Notes: a model not told the origin generated them from the sequence alone. A stretch of 64,000 bases of DNA from Hallella mizrahii (GCF_009695775.1 NZ_VUNG01000005.1:62001-126000), one strand, 5' to 3'. Counted from the first letter of the stretch, positions 43,288 through 53,517 are shown. Made by a program: numbers and translations.

Positions 43288-43316
43288 TTGTCCAATTTCT
43301 ACCCTCATTTGTCCAA
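43288..43316 (+). promoter_or_regulatory. Direct repeat TTGTCCAA, candidate regulator binding site
   Basis: TTGTCCAA occurs at 43288-43295 and again at 43309-43316, a 21-bp period that places both on one DNA face. The second copy begins 38 nt before the -7 element of susC, as expected for a site bound by an AraC-type dimer activating the operon. Confidence 0.65.
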
Positions 43317-43346
43317 AATAACATCCCTTCACTAAGCAGAGAAGCC

Positions 43347-43354
43347 TAACTTTG
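43347..43354 (+). promoter_or_regulatory. -7 promoter element TAACTTTG of galactan operon
   Basis: Exact TAnnTTTG match with a leader of about 45 nt before the SusC-like start codon. Confidence 0.7.
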
Positions 43355-43401
43355 CAGCACGAAGACATTGAAACACTAATAACATTTTAATCAGAACCTA
43401 A

Positions 43402-46365
43402 ATGAAGAACAACAACAAGACATTGCCCAAATGGCTCTATGTGTCATTGATGGGTTGTATGCTGACGCTGCCGCTTAGCGTGTGGAGTCAGGGAAAGACC
43501 ATCACGGGTAGCGTGGTCGATGCTGATGACGGCAATCCGCTCATGGGTGCCACCATCATGGTGGAAGGCAGTAAAGACGGTACCGTCACCGACATGGACG
43601 GTAATTTCAAGATGAACGTCAATGGTCCTTCCCGCAAGTTAAGCGTCTCGTATCTCGGCTACGACACCCAGGAGGTAAGTATCACTAATGGTACGCTCGT
43701 GATCAAGTTGCACAGCACACAGCGCAACCTCAATGAGGTGGTCGTCGTGGGCTATGGTACCACACGGCGCAGCGACCTGACCGGTTCGGTGTCTACCGTA
43801 CAGTCCAAGGACTTCAACAAGGGACTGGTGAGCAGCCCGGAGCAACTCATCAACGGCAAGGTAGCCGGTGTGCAGATCATGTCAAACAGCGGTTCGGCTA
43901 CCGCGGGCGCCACAATCCGCATCCGTGGCGGTGCCTCGCTCAACGCCAGCAACGACCCGCTCATCGTCCTCGACGGCATACCCTTGGAGCAAGGCGGCAT
44001 ATCGGGCAACGGCAGCAACTTCCTGAGCCTGATCAACCCCAACGACATCGAAAGCATGACCGTACTCAAAGACGCTTCCTCTACGGCCATCTATGGTTCG
44101 CGTGCTTCCAACGGTGTCATCATCATCACCACGAAAAAAGGTGCCAAGGGAAAGCTGCGCGTCAATTTTAGCACCACCAACAGCTTGCAGACCCGTACGC
44201 GCATGATCGACATGATGAGCCGCGACGAGTTTGTCAATACCATCAACACCCAAGGCACCGCTACACAGCGGGCTTTGCTTGGCAACGACAATACCGACTG
44301 GAACAACCAAGTCTATCGCACCGCCTTCGGCACCGACAACAATCTGAGCCTCTCGGGCACTGCGGGGTTCCTGCCCTTCCGTGTGTCTACAGGATTCTAC
44401 AGTCAGGACGGACTCGTGCGCAAGGACAACGCCAAGCGATGGACCGGCAACGTAGTGCTCAACCCCTCTTTTTTCCAAGACCATCTGAAGCTCACACTCA
44501 ACGTCAAGGGTACTTATAATAAGAACAGCTTCTACAACGGCAGTGCCATCTGGGCCGCCGCCACCTTCAACCCCACCCTGCCTGTCTACGCCGACAATAC
44601 CACTTATGGCGGATACAACGAGGCACTGGATGCCTCGGGCGTTCCTGTCAACGGCGGCGTGTGCAACCCACGCGGACTGGTCGACCAATATGACTCGCGC
44701 TCCACGGTGAAGCGCCTCATCGGCAGCTTTGACGTGGACTACAAACTCCATTTCTTCCCCGACGTGAAACTCCACGCCACCGTGGGCACTGACATCGCCC
44801 GAGGCGAAGGCACAGTATATGTGCCCACCACGGCAGCCTCTAACTTCTCCACCCTGGGACTGGACTACGGCTATGGCCCTCAGAAAAACACCAACCAGCT
44901 GATGACGCTCTACGCCAACTACAGCCACTACTTTGAACCCGCACGAAGCAATGTGGAGGTGACTGCTGGATACGACTACCAGTACTGGAAGAGCACCACA
45001 CCGATGTATGTCACACGCAACGCCAAGGGCGACGAGCTCTCCACAGTAAAGGCCAGCGACTACCGCCATGTGCTGAAATCTTACTATGGCCGTCTGAACT
45101 ATTCCTTCGACAGTCGCTACCTGCTCACGGCAACTCTCCGCCGCGACGGCACCTCACGCTTTTCCGGCGACAACCGCTGGGGCACCTTCCCCTCGGTAGC
45201 ACTCGGATGGACGATGACTCAGGAGAAATGGCTCAAGGACAGCAAGGTCCTCAGCAACCTGAAACTGCGCGCCAGCTATGGTGTCACAGGACAGCAGGAC
45301 GGCATCGGCAACTACAACTATCTGCCGGTCTACACACAAAGCGTCGCCGGTGCCGAGGCAATGATGAACGGCGAGTATATCCTCACCTATCGCCCCGAGG
45401 CATACGTCTCAAACCTGAAATGGGAGACAACAAAGTCATGGGACTTCGGTCTGGACTTCGGATTCCTTGGCAACCGCATCACCGGCAGCCTGGACTACTA
45501 CACACGCAAGACCGAAGACTTGCTCGCCACTGTGCCCTCTGCCGCCGGTACCAACTTCGCCAAGAGCATTCTGACCAATGTGGGCAACGTGGACTCCCAC
45601 GGACTGGAAGCTTCGCTCAACGTCACACCCATACAGACCAAGGACTGGCAATGGAACCTGAGCTACAACATCACATGGGAACAGATGAAGGTCAAGAACC
45701 TTTCGCTCGTCAAGGGCTCGCAGACTACCAACGTGCTCGTCGGACCGAGCATCGACTCCTATCAGTTCCAAGTGCTCTCCGAGGGCTACGAGCCCTATAT
45801 GTTCTATCTCTATCATCAGCTCTACGACCCTGCCACGGGCAAACCGATCGAAGGTGCGTATGCTGACCTCAACGGCGACGGCGTCATCAACTCTGAAGAC
45901 CGCTACCGCTATAAGTCGCCGGCTCCCGACGTGATGATGGGACTGAGCACCTCGCTGCGCTGGCGCTCGCTGACACTGAGCACCTCGCTGCGCGCCAACA
46001 TCGGCAACTATGTCTACAACGGCATGGCCATGAACACCGGCGCCTGGGAGACCGTGAGCTACAACGCCTACCAGCTCAACAACCTCAACCGCAGCTATCT
46101 CGCCACAGGATTCCAGACGCGCCAGCATCTCTCAGACTATTATGTCGAGAATGCCTCGTTTGTGAAGATGGACAATCTCTCGCTGAGCTATGACTTCGGC
46201 AGACTCAACCGCTGGATCGCCGACCTGACCGTCTCGGCACTCGTGCAGAACGTGTTCACCATCACCAACTACGACGGTGTCGACCCCGAGGTGCCCAACG
46301 GCATGGACAGCAGCTTCTACCCACGTCCAAGAACCTATTCGCTCAGCATCGGACTACAATTCTAA
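43402..46365 (+). CDS. SusC-family TonB-dependent transporter, galactan locus
   Basis: 987 residues. Outer-membrane transporter that imports oligosaccharides captured with SusD. A signal peptide ends near SVWSQG. The carboxypeptidase-like domain is about 30-108 (GKTITGSVVDADDGNPLMGA). The TonB-box region and plug begin at NEVVVVGYGTTRRSDLTGSV, with SMTVLKDASSTAIYGSRASN and GVIIITTKKG, the SusC hallmark. The barrel ends RPRTYSLSIGLQF. The first of five genes in the operon, with SusD 12 bp behind. Order and content match the Bacteroides thetaiotaomicron pectic galactan locus. Confidence 0.95.
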   Translation: MKNNNKTLPKWLYVSLMGCMLTLPLSVWSQGKTITGSVVDADDGNPLMGATIMVEGSKDGTVTDMDGNFKMNVNGPSRKLSVSYLGYDTQEVSITNGTLVIKLHSTQRNLNEVVVVGYGTTRRSDLTGSVSTVQSKDFNKGLVSSPEQLINGKVAGVQIMSNSGSATAGATIRIRGGASLNASNDPLIVLDGIPLEQGGISGNGSNFLSLINPNDIESMTVLKDASSTAIYGSRASNGVIIITTKKGAKGKLRVNFSTTNSLQTRTRMIDMMSRDEFVNTINTQGTATQRALLGNDNTDWNNQVYRTAFGTDNNLSLSGTAGFLPFRVSTGFYSQDGLVRKDNAKRWTGNVVLNPSFFQDHLKLTLNVKGTYNKNSFYNGSAIWAAATFNPTLPVYADNTTYGGYNEALDASGVPVNGGVCNPRGLVDQYDSRSTVKRLIGSFDVDYKLHFFPDVKLHATVGTDIARGEGTVYVPTTAASNFSTLGLDYGYGPQKNTNQLMTLYANYSHYFEPARSNVEVTAGYDYQYWKSTTPMYVTRNAKGDELSTVKASDYRHVLKSYYGRLNYSFDSRYLLTATLRRDGTSRFSGDNRWGTFPSVALGWTMTQEKWLKDSKVLSNLKLRASYGVTGQQDGIGNYNYLPVYTQSVAGAEAMMNGEYILTYRPEAYVSNLKWETTKSWDFGLDFGFLGNRITGSLDYYTRKTEDLLATVPSAAGTNFAKSILTNVGNVDSHGLEASLNVTPIQTKDWQWNLSYNITWEQMKVKNLSLVKGSQTTNVLVGPSIDSYQFQVLSEGYEPYMFYLYHQLYDPATGKPIEGAYADLNGDGVINSEDRYRYKSPAPDVMMGLSTSLRWRSLTLSTSLRANIGNYVYNGMAMNTGAWETVSYNAYQLNNLNRSYLATGFQTRQHLSDYYVENASFVKMDNLSLSYDFGRLNRWIADLTVSALVQNVFTITNYDGVDPEVPNGMDSSFYPRPRTYSLSIGLQF

Positions 46366-46377
46366 ACACTCTCAACC

Positions 46378-47961
46378 ATGAAAAGAACATCTATTATCAA
46401 CCACATACTTCTGGCCGGCGCTCTGACGGTCTCGCTCTCGGCGTGCACAGAAAGCCTCGACCAGTTCCCTCACACCGAGACCACTTCAAAAGAGGTCTAC
46501 AACACCACAGAAAACTATCGCGCCGTGCTCGGCAAGATCTACACGTCGATGACCACCACCGGCCAGGGCAAGGGCGGTGACAATCCTGATCTCTCCAGCA
46601 ACGAGGGACAAGACTACATGCGTGACCTCTTCAACCTGCAGGAGGATGGCACCGACGAGGTGGCCTCTACCTGGTTGTCGGGCGACAAGACGGGCGACCT
46701 GACCTATCTCTCCTGGGATGCCAACGACCCGTGGGTGGCGGATATGTATTACCGCATCTACTACAACATCGCGCTGTGCAACGAGTTTCTGCGTCATTGC
46801 TCACCGGAGACGGTAGCTGCTGCCACCGGCACTGACCAGGACAACCTGCGGCACTATCGTGCCGAGGCCCGCTTCATGCGTGCGCTGTTCTATTACCATG
46901 CCCTCGACCTCTTCCGCTACATTCCCTTCGTGACGGAAAACGATCCCGTGGGCAGCTTCACGCCTCCGCGCTACGAGCCACAGCAGACCTTCGACTATAT
47001 CGAAAGTGAACTGAAGGACTGCGTGACCGACCTCTACCCGGCCAGCGAATGTCCTTACGGACGTGCTTCGCAGGGAGCCGCCTACACGCTGCTCGCCCGT
47101 CTCTATCTCAATGCCGAGGTCTACACGGGCAAACAGAAATACACCGAATGTATCCAAGCCTGCAACAATGCCATCGACCAGGGCTATACCCTCCACAGCG
47201 ACTATGCACAGCTCTTCAACGCCGACAACGACAAACGCACCGACGAGATCATCTTCGCGCTGCCCGTCGACGCCAAGCACACCGTGACGTGGGGCACCAC
47301 CACTTATATCATCTGCGGTGAACTCGGCAACACCTCTGCCGACCTCAATCCTGCCGACTACGGCGTGACAAAGGCATGGGGCATGTTCCGCTCTCGTGGC
47401 GAACTGACCTCGAAGTTTGCCGACGGCGACAACCGCTTCATGTTCTTCACCAAGGGACAAAGCCAGTATCTAGACAAAATCGACGATCAGACTCAGGGCT
47501 ACTTCCCCATCAAATGGACCAACATGACCGATGACGGGCAACAAGCCTCCAACACAGCCGACGGTGGCGTAAACACCGACTTTCCGCTTTTCCGTCTGGC
47601 CGACGTCTACCTGATGTATGCCGAGGCTGTCGTTCGCGGTGGGCAAGGCGGATCGCTCAACCAGGCGCTCGACTATGTCAACGCTCTGCGCCGGCGTGCC
47701 TTTGGCAACAACAGCGGCAACATCAAGGTCAACGAGCTCACTACCGACTTCCTGCTCGACGAGCGCGCACGTGAACTCTATCTCGAATGCCAGCGCCGCA
47801 CAGACCTCATCCGCTTCGGTGCCTTCACCACCTCGAAATATCTCTGGCAGTGGAAAGGCGGTACCAAGGAGGGCATGGCCGTAGACAACAAGTACAACAT
47901 CTACCCCATACCGACCACCGACCTGACTGCAAATCCCAACCTGTATAACGAAAACTATTGA
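46378..47961 (+). CDS. SusD-family glycan-binding lipoprotein
   Basis: 527 residues with lipobox VSLSACTESLDQFP (Cys 23), displayed at the surface as lid of the SusC-like pore. Features of RagB/SusD: NYRAVLGKIYTSM, YYRIYYNIALCNEFL, RAEARFMRALFYYHALDLF, ASQGAAYTLLARLYLNAEVY and the C-terminal LLDERARELYLECQRRTDLI, ending IYPIPTTDLTANPNLYNENY. Intact and of normal length. Presumed ligand is beta-1,4-galactan, from the GH53 and GH2 genes downstream. Confidence 0.95.
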   Translation: MKRTSIINHILLAGALTVSLSACTESLDQFPHTETTSKEVYNTTENYRAVLGKIYTSMTTTGQGKGGDNPDLSSNEGQDYMRDLFNLQEDGTDEVASTWLSGDKTGDLTYLSWDANDPWVADMYYRIYYNIALCNEFLRHCSPETVAAATGTDQDNLRHYRAEARFMRALFYYHALDLFRYIPFVTENDPVGSFTPPRYEPQQTFDYIESELKDCVTDLYPASECPYGRASQGAAYTLLARLYLNAEVYTGKQKYTECIQACNNAIDQGYTLHSDYAQLFNADNDKRTDEIIFALPVDAKHTVTWGTTTYIICGELGNTSADLNPADYGVTKAWGMFRSRGELTSKFADGDNRFMFFTKGQSQYLDKIDDQTQGYFPIKWTNMTDDGQQASNTADGGVNTDFPLFRLADVYLMYAEAVVRGGQGGSLNQALDYVNALRRRAFGNNSGNIKVNELTTDFLLDERARELYLECQRRTDLIRFGAFTTSKYLWQWKGGTKEGMAVDNKYNIYPIPTTDLTANPNLYNENY

Positions 47962-47973
47962 TCAACAAGCACC

Positions 47974-49323
47974 ATGAACAAACTATTATATCGTTTCATC
48001 ATCGTGGCGGCCGTCATTGCCAGCCTGTGCAGTTGCAACAAGGACGGTGACCTTATCTTCCTCAACGGCTTCGGTGCCTCTTCGCTGGTGGCCTCCACCG
48101 ACGAGGTAGCACTCTCTACCGCCAACAAAGCAAAGATCGTGTTGTCGCTGGCATGGAAAAATCCCGACCTGCTGACATCCGACTCCACCAAGACTGCTGC
48201 CGACGGACTGCTGAAGACTTATCTGCAAGTCTCGGCCAACGAGAATTTCGAAAACTGCGCACAAACCACAGTGACCAATCTATCCAAAGCCTACACCGGC
48301 GACGACCTGAACAGTCTGGCCAAAGGACTCGGACTGACACCCGACGCGCAGTCTCCACTCTACTTCCGCGTCATGTCGAAAGAGGGCGACAACATGTCTC
48401 CTGCCTACAGCAATGTGTGCAAGGTGATGGTCACGCCCTTTACCATACACATGAACAGCGTCGACGTGCTCAACAAGGACAAGACCGATGTCATCGCTCA
48501 ACTGTTCTCACCCTCGGAAAACGGCATCTACACCGGATACATGAAAGCCACGGCATGGCTCAACTGCTGGTTCCAGGAAAAGGACGGCACGCTGTGGGGC
48601 AACTATGGCGCCGACGGACACGAGTTTGAACTCTCTGACGCCTCCGACGCGTGGAACTGCTGGTTTGCCGACGGCAAGGGCGACTGGTATGTCACCGTGG
48701 ACACGAAGAGCAAGACCTGGAGTGCTGCCAACATCATGACCGTGAAGGTAAACGGTATGGACCTGACCTACGACAGTTCGACGGACTCGTGGAGCGCCGT
48801 GATGAAGGTGGACGACAACACCCGACTGACCGCACAGGCCGACGCAAAGGAGTACAACACAACGACTCGCACATCGAGTTCCAAGGACATCAGCCTCGCC
48901 CTCGCTGACACCACGCTCGCCAAGGGCGGCACATACACCGTGACACTCGCCATTCAGCCCGCCGACGCGCAGTTCCACTTCTCTGTAGTGGAGGGTGAGA
49001 AAAAACCCAACGAAAAGCCTCAGACGCCACTGCCCGCTACCCTCTCGATGTATTCCAAAGATGGCAGCACGCTGCTTGCCACCCTCAATCAGACTGAAAC
49101 CAAGGGCGTGTATACCGGCACCTACAAAGCCTCGCAGTGGGAAAACTTTAAATTTGTCGATACAGAGAACAACATCTGGTACGGCTCTGACCCCAGCGAC
49201 CTGTTCACGCTCTCTTCTGCCGAGGATGCCTGGAACATCTGGTTCAAGGATGACTTTGAGTCAGGAACCATGCTGACCGTCACTGCCGACCTCAACACGC
49301 TGAAGTGGAGCTACAGCAAATAA
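47974..49323 (+). CDS. SusE-like surface glycan-binding lipoprotein
   Basis: 449 residues. Lipobox IASLCSCNKDGDL, with Lys-Asp soon after the Cys as in surface-export signals. A SusE-type Ig-like domain comes first (ALSTANKAKIVLSLAWKNPD), followed by two similar beta modules: GIYTGYMKATAWLNCWFQEKDG (about 188-209) and GVYTGTYKASQWENFKFVD (about 370-388), each followed by a (D/G)AWN-WF motif. The duplicated modules with aromatic residues are likely carbohydrate-binding. It lies 12 bp after the SusD-like gene, inside the same operon. Confidence 0.83.
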   Translation: MNKLLYRFIIVAAVIASLCSCNKDGDLIFLNGFGASSLVASTDEVALSTANKAKIVLSLAWKNPDLLTSDSTKTAADGLLKTYLQVSANENFENCAQTTVTNLSKAYTGDDLNSLAKGLGLTPDAQSPLYFRVMSKEGDNMSPAYSNVCKVMVTPFTIHMNSVDVLNKDKTDVIAQLFSPSENGIYTGYMKATAWLNCWFQEKDGTLWGNYGADGHEFELSDASDAWNCWFADGKGDWYVTVDTKSKTWSAANIMTVKVNGMDLTYDSSTDSWSAVMKVDDNTRLTAQADAKEYNTTTRTSSSKDISLALADTTLAKGGTYTVTLAIQPADAQFHFSVVEGEKKPNEKPQTPLPATLSMYSKDGSTLLATLNQTETKGVYTGTYKASQWENFKFVDTENNIWYGSDPSDLFTLSSAEDAWNIWFKDDFESGTMLTVTADLNTLKWSYSK

Positions 49324-49383
49324 TTTTTTTCACACCATAAAATAATAAATCCTCAATCATCAACATATATAAATAAGGAACAC

Positions 49384-50430
49384 ATGAAAAAAATGAATAT
49401 TCTGAAAACGGCCACTGCCGCCCTGCTCAGTCTGTTTGCCGTCTCGCTCTCGGCATGCAGCGACGACGACACGGTGGGAGCACAGACAGCAAAGACCTAC
49501 GACATGGGTGGCTTTGCCAAGGGTGCCGACGTGAGTTGGCTCACCGAGATGGAGGCCAACGACATTGCCTTCTACGATGCTACGGGACGCAAGAATGACT
49601 GCATGAAGATCCTGCGGTCCTTAGGCATGAACGCCATCCGACTGCGTGTCTGGGTGGATCCCGCCGACGGATGGTGCGGTCAGCAAGACGTGGTCGCCAA
49701 AGCCGTCCGTGCCCACAACCTCGGCATGAGGCTGATGATCGACTTCCACTATTCCGACTCCTGGGCTGATCCCAGCAAGCAAAACATTCCGGAAGCCTGG
49801 AAAAACTACACACTGGAGGAGATGAAGCAAGCCGTAGCCAACCATACCAGGACCGTGCTGGAAGCACTGAAAAAGGCTGGCATCGACAGCGTGGAATGGG
49901 TGCAAGTGGGCAACGAGACCACTACGGGAATGCTTTGGCCAATGGGTAAAGTCTCCAACGGCAACTTCGCCAACTTCGCCCAATTGGTCAATGCGGGCTA
50001 CGATGCCGCCAAAGAGGTGTATCCCAAGACCAAGGTCATCGTGCACGTGGACCAGGGCAACAAGCTCGGTAAGTTCACTTGGCTCTTCGACGGACTGAAA
50101 GCCGCCGGGGGCAAGTGGGATGTCATCGGCATGAGTCTCTATCCCGGCGACAGTGACTGGACCACGGAAGTAGCCGACTGCCTCACCAACATCGAAAAGT
50201 TGAAGCAACGCTATGGCACCGATATCGTCATCAGCGAGGTAGGCATGGACTGGAACTCGGAGCAGGCTGAGCCCTGCCTCAGGCATCTCGTCGACGGGGC
50301 GAAAAAGGTGCCGGCCTGCGAGGGCGTCTTCTACTGGGAGCCTGAATGCTACAACGGATGGAAGCAATATGCCAAAGGAGCTTTCGACAACAGTGGAAAA
50401 CCGACCAAGGCTCTCGATGCCTTCAAATGA
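49384..50430 (+). CDS. GH53 endo-beta-1,4-galactanase, surface lipoprotein
   Basis: 348 residues. The lipobox is SLFAVSLSAC (Cys 25) followed by SDDD, an acidic surface-export signal. The TIM-barrel motifs of GH53 are present: GGFAKGADVSWLTEMEAN, MNAIRLRVWVDPADGWC, LMIDFHYSDSWADPSKQ, the acid/base Glu in VQVGNETTTGMLWP and the nucleophile Glu in IVISEVGMDW. It cuts beta-1,4-galactan side chains of pectin outside the cell so that fragments can pass through SusCD. Its position directly after the SusE-like gene is the same as in the B. thetaiotaomicron galactan locus. Confidence 0.95.
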   Translation: MKKMNILKTATAALLSLFAVSLSACSDDDTVGAQTAKTYDMGGFAKGADVSWLTEMEANDIAFYDATGRKNDCMKILRSLGMNAIRLRVWVDPADGWCGQQDVVAKAVRAHNLGMRLMIDFHYSDSWADPSKQNIPEAWKNYTLEEMKQAVANHTRTVLEALKKAGIDSVEWVQVGNETTTGMLWPMGKVSNGNFANFAQLVNAGYDAAKEVYPKTKVIVHVDQGNKLGKFTWLFDGLKAAGGKWDVIGMSLYPGDSDWTTEVADCLTNIEKLKQRYGTDIVISEVGMDWNSEQAEPCLRHLVDGAKKVPACEGVFYWEPECYNGWKQYAKGAFDNSGKPTKALDAFK

Positions 50431-50457
50431 AGTAACATACTTAAATAAACGATACAG

Positions 50458-52944
50458 ATGAAACCATTCACCATCCTCTTTTTGTCCTTGCTGGCCACCG
50501 CGCCTGCATCGGCACTCGCCAAGAGCCGTGTCTTGAGTCAGCACCAGGAAGTCAACTTGCAACAAGGCTGGCTTTTCTCGCGCGACAGCCTCCACTGGCA
50601 ATCCGTCTCCATTCCCCACGACTGGGCTATCAGCGGCCCCTTTGACAAGAAATGGGACTTGCAGTATGTGGCTATCACTCAAAACGGCGAGAAGGAGAAA
50701 AGCGAGAAGTCGGGACGCTCGGGTGCACTGCCCTGGATAGGCCGCGGCTTCTACCGCCGCACGCTGTCCGTACCGAAGCGTGCCACCCACGCCTACCTGC
50801 AGTTCGACGGTGCCATGAGCGAGCCTCACGTCTATGTCAATGGCAAACTGGCAGGATGGTGGGCCTATGGCTACAACGCCTTCCGCATCGACATCACTCC
50901 TTATATGATGAAGGGACGCAGCAACGAGGTCGTCGTCAGCCTCAACAATCGCGAGGAGAGCAGTCGATGGTACCCGGGCGGAGGGCTCTACCGCCCTGTC
51001 AGCCTTATCCTCACCGGCAAGGCATTTCTCGACCCGTGGCAAAGCTTTCTCTATACCGAGAAGGCTGACGCCAACGAGGCTACACTGGTCTACAGCGACC
51101 ATGTCAAGGGTGGACAGGGCGAGCAGCTCTGTGAGCGGATACAGCTCTACGCACCCGACGGAAAAGTGGTGGCAACAGCCGAGGGCAAGGTGGGCAACGA
51201 CGGAAAGATCGGTCTGCGCCTCCGGGTAGCCCGCCCACAACTGTGGTCACCGGAGACACCAACGCTCTATCAGGTCAAGATCGAACTCGTCAAAGGGCAA
51301 GGCCGATACGCCACCGTCGTGGACAGCCGCACGATGAAGACAGGCATCCGCACCATCGCCTTCTCGCGTGAGCATGGCTTCCAGCTCAACGGCGTGAGCC
51401 GTAAGTTCCAAGGCGTATGCCTCCACCACGACCTCGGACCGCTCGGCACCGCTGTCAACAAGGCGGCGCTCATCCGCCAGGTGAAGATTCTCAAGGACAT
51501 GGGCTGCGACGCCATCCGCACGTCCCACAACATGCCGTCGACAATGCAGATGGAGGTCTACGACTCGCTGGGCATGATGGTCATGGCCGAGAGCTTCGAC
51601 ATGTGGCACTATCCTAAGTGCAAGAACGGCTACGCCCGCTTCTTCGGCCAATGGGCCGACAAGGACATCGAGCACCTCGTACGCAACCACCGCAACCATC
51701 CCTCGCTGGTGATGTACTCCATCGGCAACGAGATACCGGAGCAGTGGAGCCAGGAGGGCGTCGACATCGCACGGCGCCTGCAGGACATCTGCCATCGCCT
51801 CGACCCTACCCGACAGGTCACACAAGGCATGGACCGTGCCGAGGACGCACTGAAGTCGGGCTTCGCACAAGTGATGGACATCCCGGGATTTAACTACCGC
51901 GTGTATAAATATGACCGCAACATCTCGAAACTGCCCCAAGGCTTTCTCCTTGGCAGCGAGACGGCCTCTACAGTAAGCAGCCGTGGCGTGTATAAGTTCC
52001 CCGTGACCGTATCGGACAAGAATGTTTACCCCGACGGACAATGCTCGAGCTACGACACCGAGTACTGTTCTTGGAGCAACCTGCCCGAAAGCGACTTCAT
52101 GGCTCAGGACGACAAGGACTACACCATCGGGCAGTTTGTCTGGACGGGCTTTGACTATCTCGGCGAGCCCACGCCCTACGACACCTACTGGCCGTCGCGC
52201 AGCAGCTATTTCGGCATCTGCGACCTCGCCGGACTGCCCAAGGACCGCTACTATCTCTACCGCTCGGTATGGAACCACCGCGACCACACCGTCCATCTGC
52301 TGCCCCACTGGACTTGGCCGGGACGCGAAGGCAAGGTGACACCGGTGATGTGCTACACCGACTACGACGAGGCTGAGCTCTTCGTCAACGGCAAGAGCCA
52401 GGGCAGACGCCATAAGACGGGACGCATGTCAGTGTCGGCAACCGCTGGGAAGCTCGTCGAGAAGATGGGCAAGGAGATCACCGACAGCCTCCTCTCGCGC
52501 TACCGTCTGATGTGGGACAGCGTGGTCTACGAGCCCGGTGAGCTCAAGGTGGTCGTCTATGACAAAAACGGAAAAGCCGCCGGGGAGAAAACCGTGCGCA
52601 CCGCCGGTGTCCCTGCCGCTCTGAGCCTCACTGCTGACAAAGACACGCTCCATGCCGACGGCAACGATCTGAGCTACATCACAGTGGCACTGACCGACAA
52701 AGACGGCAACCCCTGCCCCGACACTGCCGATGACATCCACGTCGAGGTCTCGGGGGCTGGAACCTTCCAGGGCATCTGCAATGGCGACGCTACCTCGCTG
52801 GAGCGTTTCACCGAACCTCACATGCATCTCTTCCACGGCATGCTCGTAGCCACTGTCAGAAGCGGACACAAGCCGGGAACCATCACGGTGGAGGTCAGCA
52901 CGGCAAGCGGCATCAGACAAACCATCACCATCGCCGTGAAGTAA
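50458..52944 (+). CDS. GH2 beta-galactosidase
   Basis: 828 residues with a cleavable signal peptide (LSLLATAPASALAKS), so periplasmic. The domain order is a sugar-binding jelly roll (about 30-200; VSIPHDWAISGPFD, IGRGFYRRTLSVP), an Ig-like domain, a TIM barrel with acid/base Glu in MYSIGNEIPEQW and nucleophile Glu in LLGSETASTVSSRG, then C-terminal Ig-like domains. HHDLGPLGTAVNKAALIRQV and CDAIRTSHNMPS are typical of GH2. It releases galactose from the galacto-oligosaccharides imported by the locus. It is the last gene of the operon and a terminator follows. Confidence 0.94.
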   Translation: MKPFTILFLSLLATAPASALAKSRVLSQHQEVNLQQGWLFSRDSLHWQSVSIPHDWAISGPFDKKWDLQYVAITQNGEKEKSEKSGRSGALPWIGRGFYRRTLSVPKRATHAYLQFDGAMSEPHVYVNGKLAGWWAYGYNAFRIDITPYMMKGRSNEVVVSLNNREESSRWYPGGGLYRPVSLILTGKAFLDPWQSFLYTEKADANEATLVYSDHVKGGQGEQLCERIQLYAPDGKVVATAEGKVGNDGKIGLRLRVARPQLWSPETPTLYQVKIELVKGQGRYATVVDSRTMKTGIRTIAFSREHGFQLNGVSRKFQGVCLHHDLGPLGTAVNKAALIRQVKILKDMGCDAIRTSHNMPSTMQMEVYDSLGMMVMAESFDMWHYPKCKNGYARFFGQWADKDIEHLVRNHRNHPSLVMYSIGNEIPEQWSQEGVDIARRLQDICHRLDPTRQVTQGMDRAEDALKSGFAQVMDIPGFNYRVYKYDRNISKLPQGFLLGSETASTVSSRGVYKFPVTVSDKNVYPDGQCSSYDTEYCSWSNLPESDFMAQDDKDYTIGQFVWTGFDYLGEPTPYDTYWPSRSSYFGICDLAGLPKDRYYLYRSVWNHRDHTVHLLPHWTWPGREGKVTPVMCYTDYDEAELFVNGKSQGRRHKTGRMSVSATAGKLVEKMGKEITDSLLSRYRLMWDSVVYEPGELKVVVYDKNGKAAGEKTVRTAGVPAALSLTADKDTLHADGNDLSYITVALTDKDGNPCPDTADDIHVEVSGAGTFQGICNGDATSLERFTEPHMHLFHGMLVATVRSGHKPGTITVEVSTASGIRQTITIAVK

Positions 52945-52965
52945 AGTTACCGGCGATACAACCAT

Positions 52966-53004
52966 AAGGGCGAAAAGCATCAGATCCTGATGCTTTTCGC
53001 CCTT
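52966..53004 (+). terminator. Terminator of galactan operon
   Basis: An 18-bp perfect stem (52966-52983 with 52987-53004) around a 3-nt loop, ending in CCCTTTTCG. Confidence 0.85.
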
Positions 53005-53058
53005 TTCGTTTGCAGATATAGCGTAAAACTCGTATATTTGCAGAAAAAAGCAGAGACG

Positions 53059-53517
53059 ATGACAGAACTGATAATACAAATAGAGGACAAGACTATACTT
53101 CCAAGCCTGAAAAAAGTAATGAGATCCATTCAAGGAGTAAAAAGCATAGCCTTGAAGACGACTACACCTGCTATATCTCCAACGGCACAACGTCTTCTGA
53201 AAGATTTAGCAGACTATGAGTCCTATAAAAAAGGATGGGACAACGAGTCTGCAGCTCCCCTTAGCCCTATAGTTATCAAGTCCTTTAAACGTCTTCTTGA
53301 AAAGAGTAACGAAGACGATCTAAAAGATTGGAACATTTTCCCAGAGAAAAATGGTACGATGATCCTTGAGAACTCAAAGCGCCAAGCCCAAATCAATTTG
53401 GCAGAAAAGGAGTTTTCATACTTTATTTTGGCCGACTCTGGACTCAAAGGAGAAGATCATATAAAATTGTCAACAAGCAGATTACTCAAAGCCATCAAAG
53501 CCATCAACCATGATTGA
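53059..53517 (+). CDS. Hypothetical protein, first gene of AT-rich pair
   Basis: 152 residues from MTELIIQIEDKTILPSLKKV at 53059; an in-frame ATG at 52990 lies in the terminator. The N-terminus (IIQIEDKTILPSLKKVMRSI) has the size and pattern seen at the start of small antitoxin-like proteins. The middle reads YKKGWDNESAAPLSPIVIKS and WNIFPEKNGTMILENSKRQA, followed by NLAEKEFSYFILADSGLKG. I do not recognise the family. The DNA is much more AT-rich than its neighbours, which suggests acquisition. It overlaps the next gene by 8 bp, so the two are translated together. Confidence 0.65.
   Translation: MTELIIQIEDKTILPSLKKVMRSIQGVKSIALKTTTPAISPTAQRLLKDLADYESYKKGWDNESAAPLSPIVIKSFKRLLEKSNEDDLKDWNIFPEKNGTMILENSKRQAQINLAEKEFSYFILADSGLKGEDHIKLSTSRLLKAIKAINHD

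Noticed and set aside
43882..45069. 395-residue ORF on the minus strand
   Set aside because: Antisense shadow of the SusC-like gene.
51247..52413. 388-residue ORF on the minus strand
   Set aside because: Antisense shadow of the GH2 beta-galactosidase.
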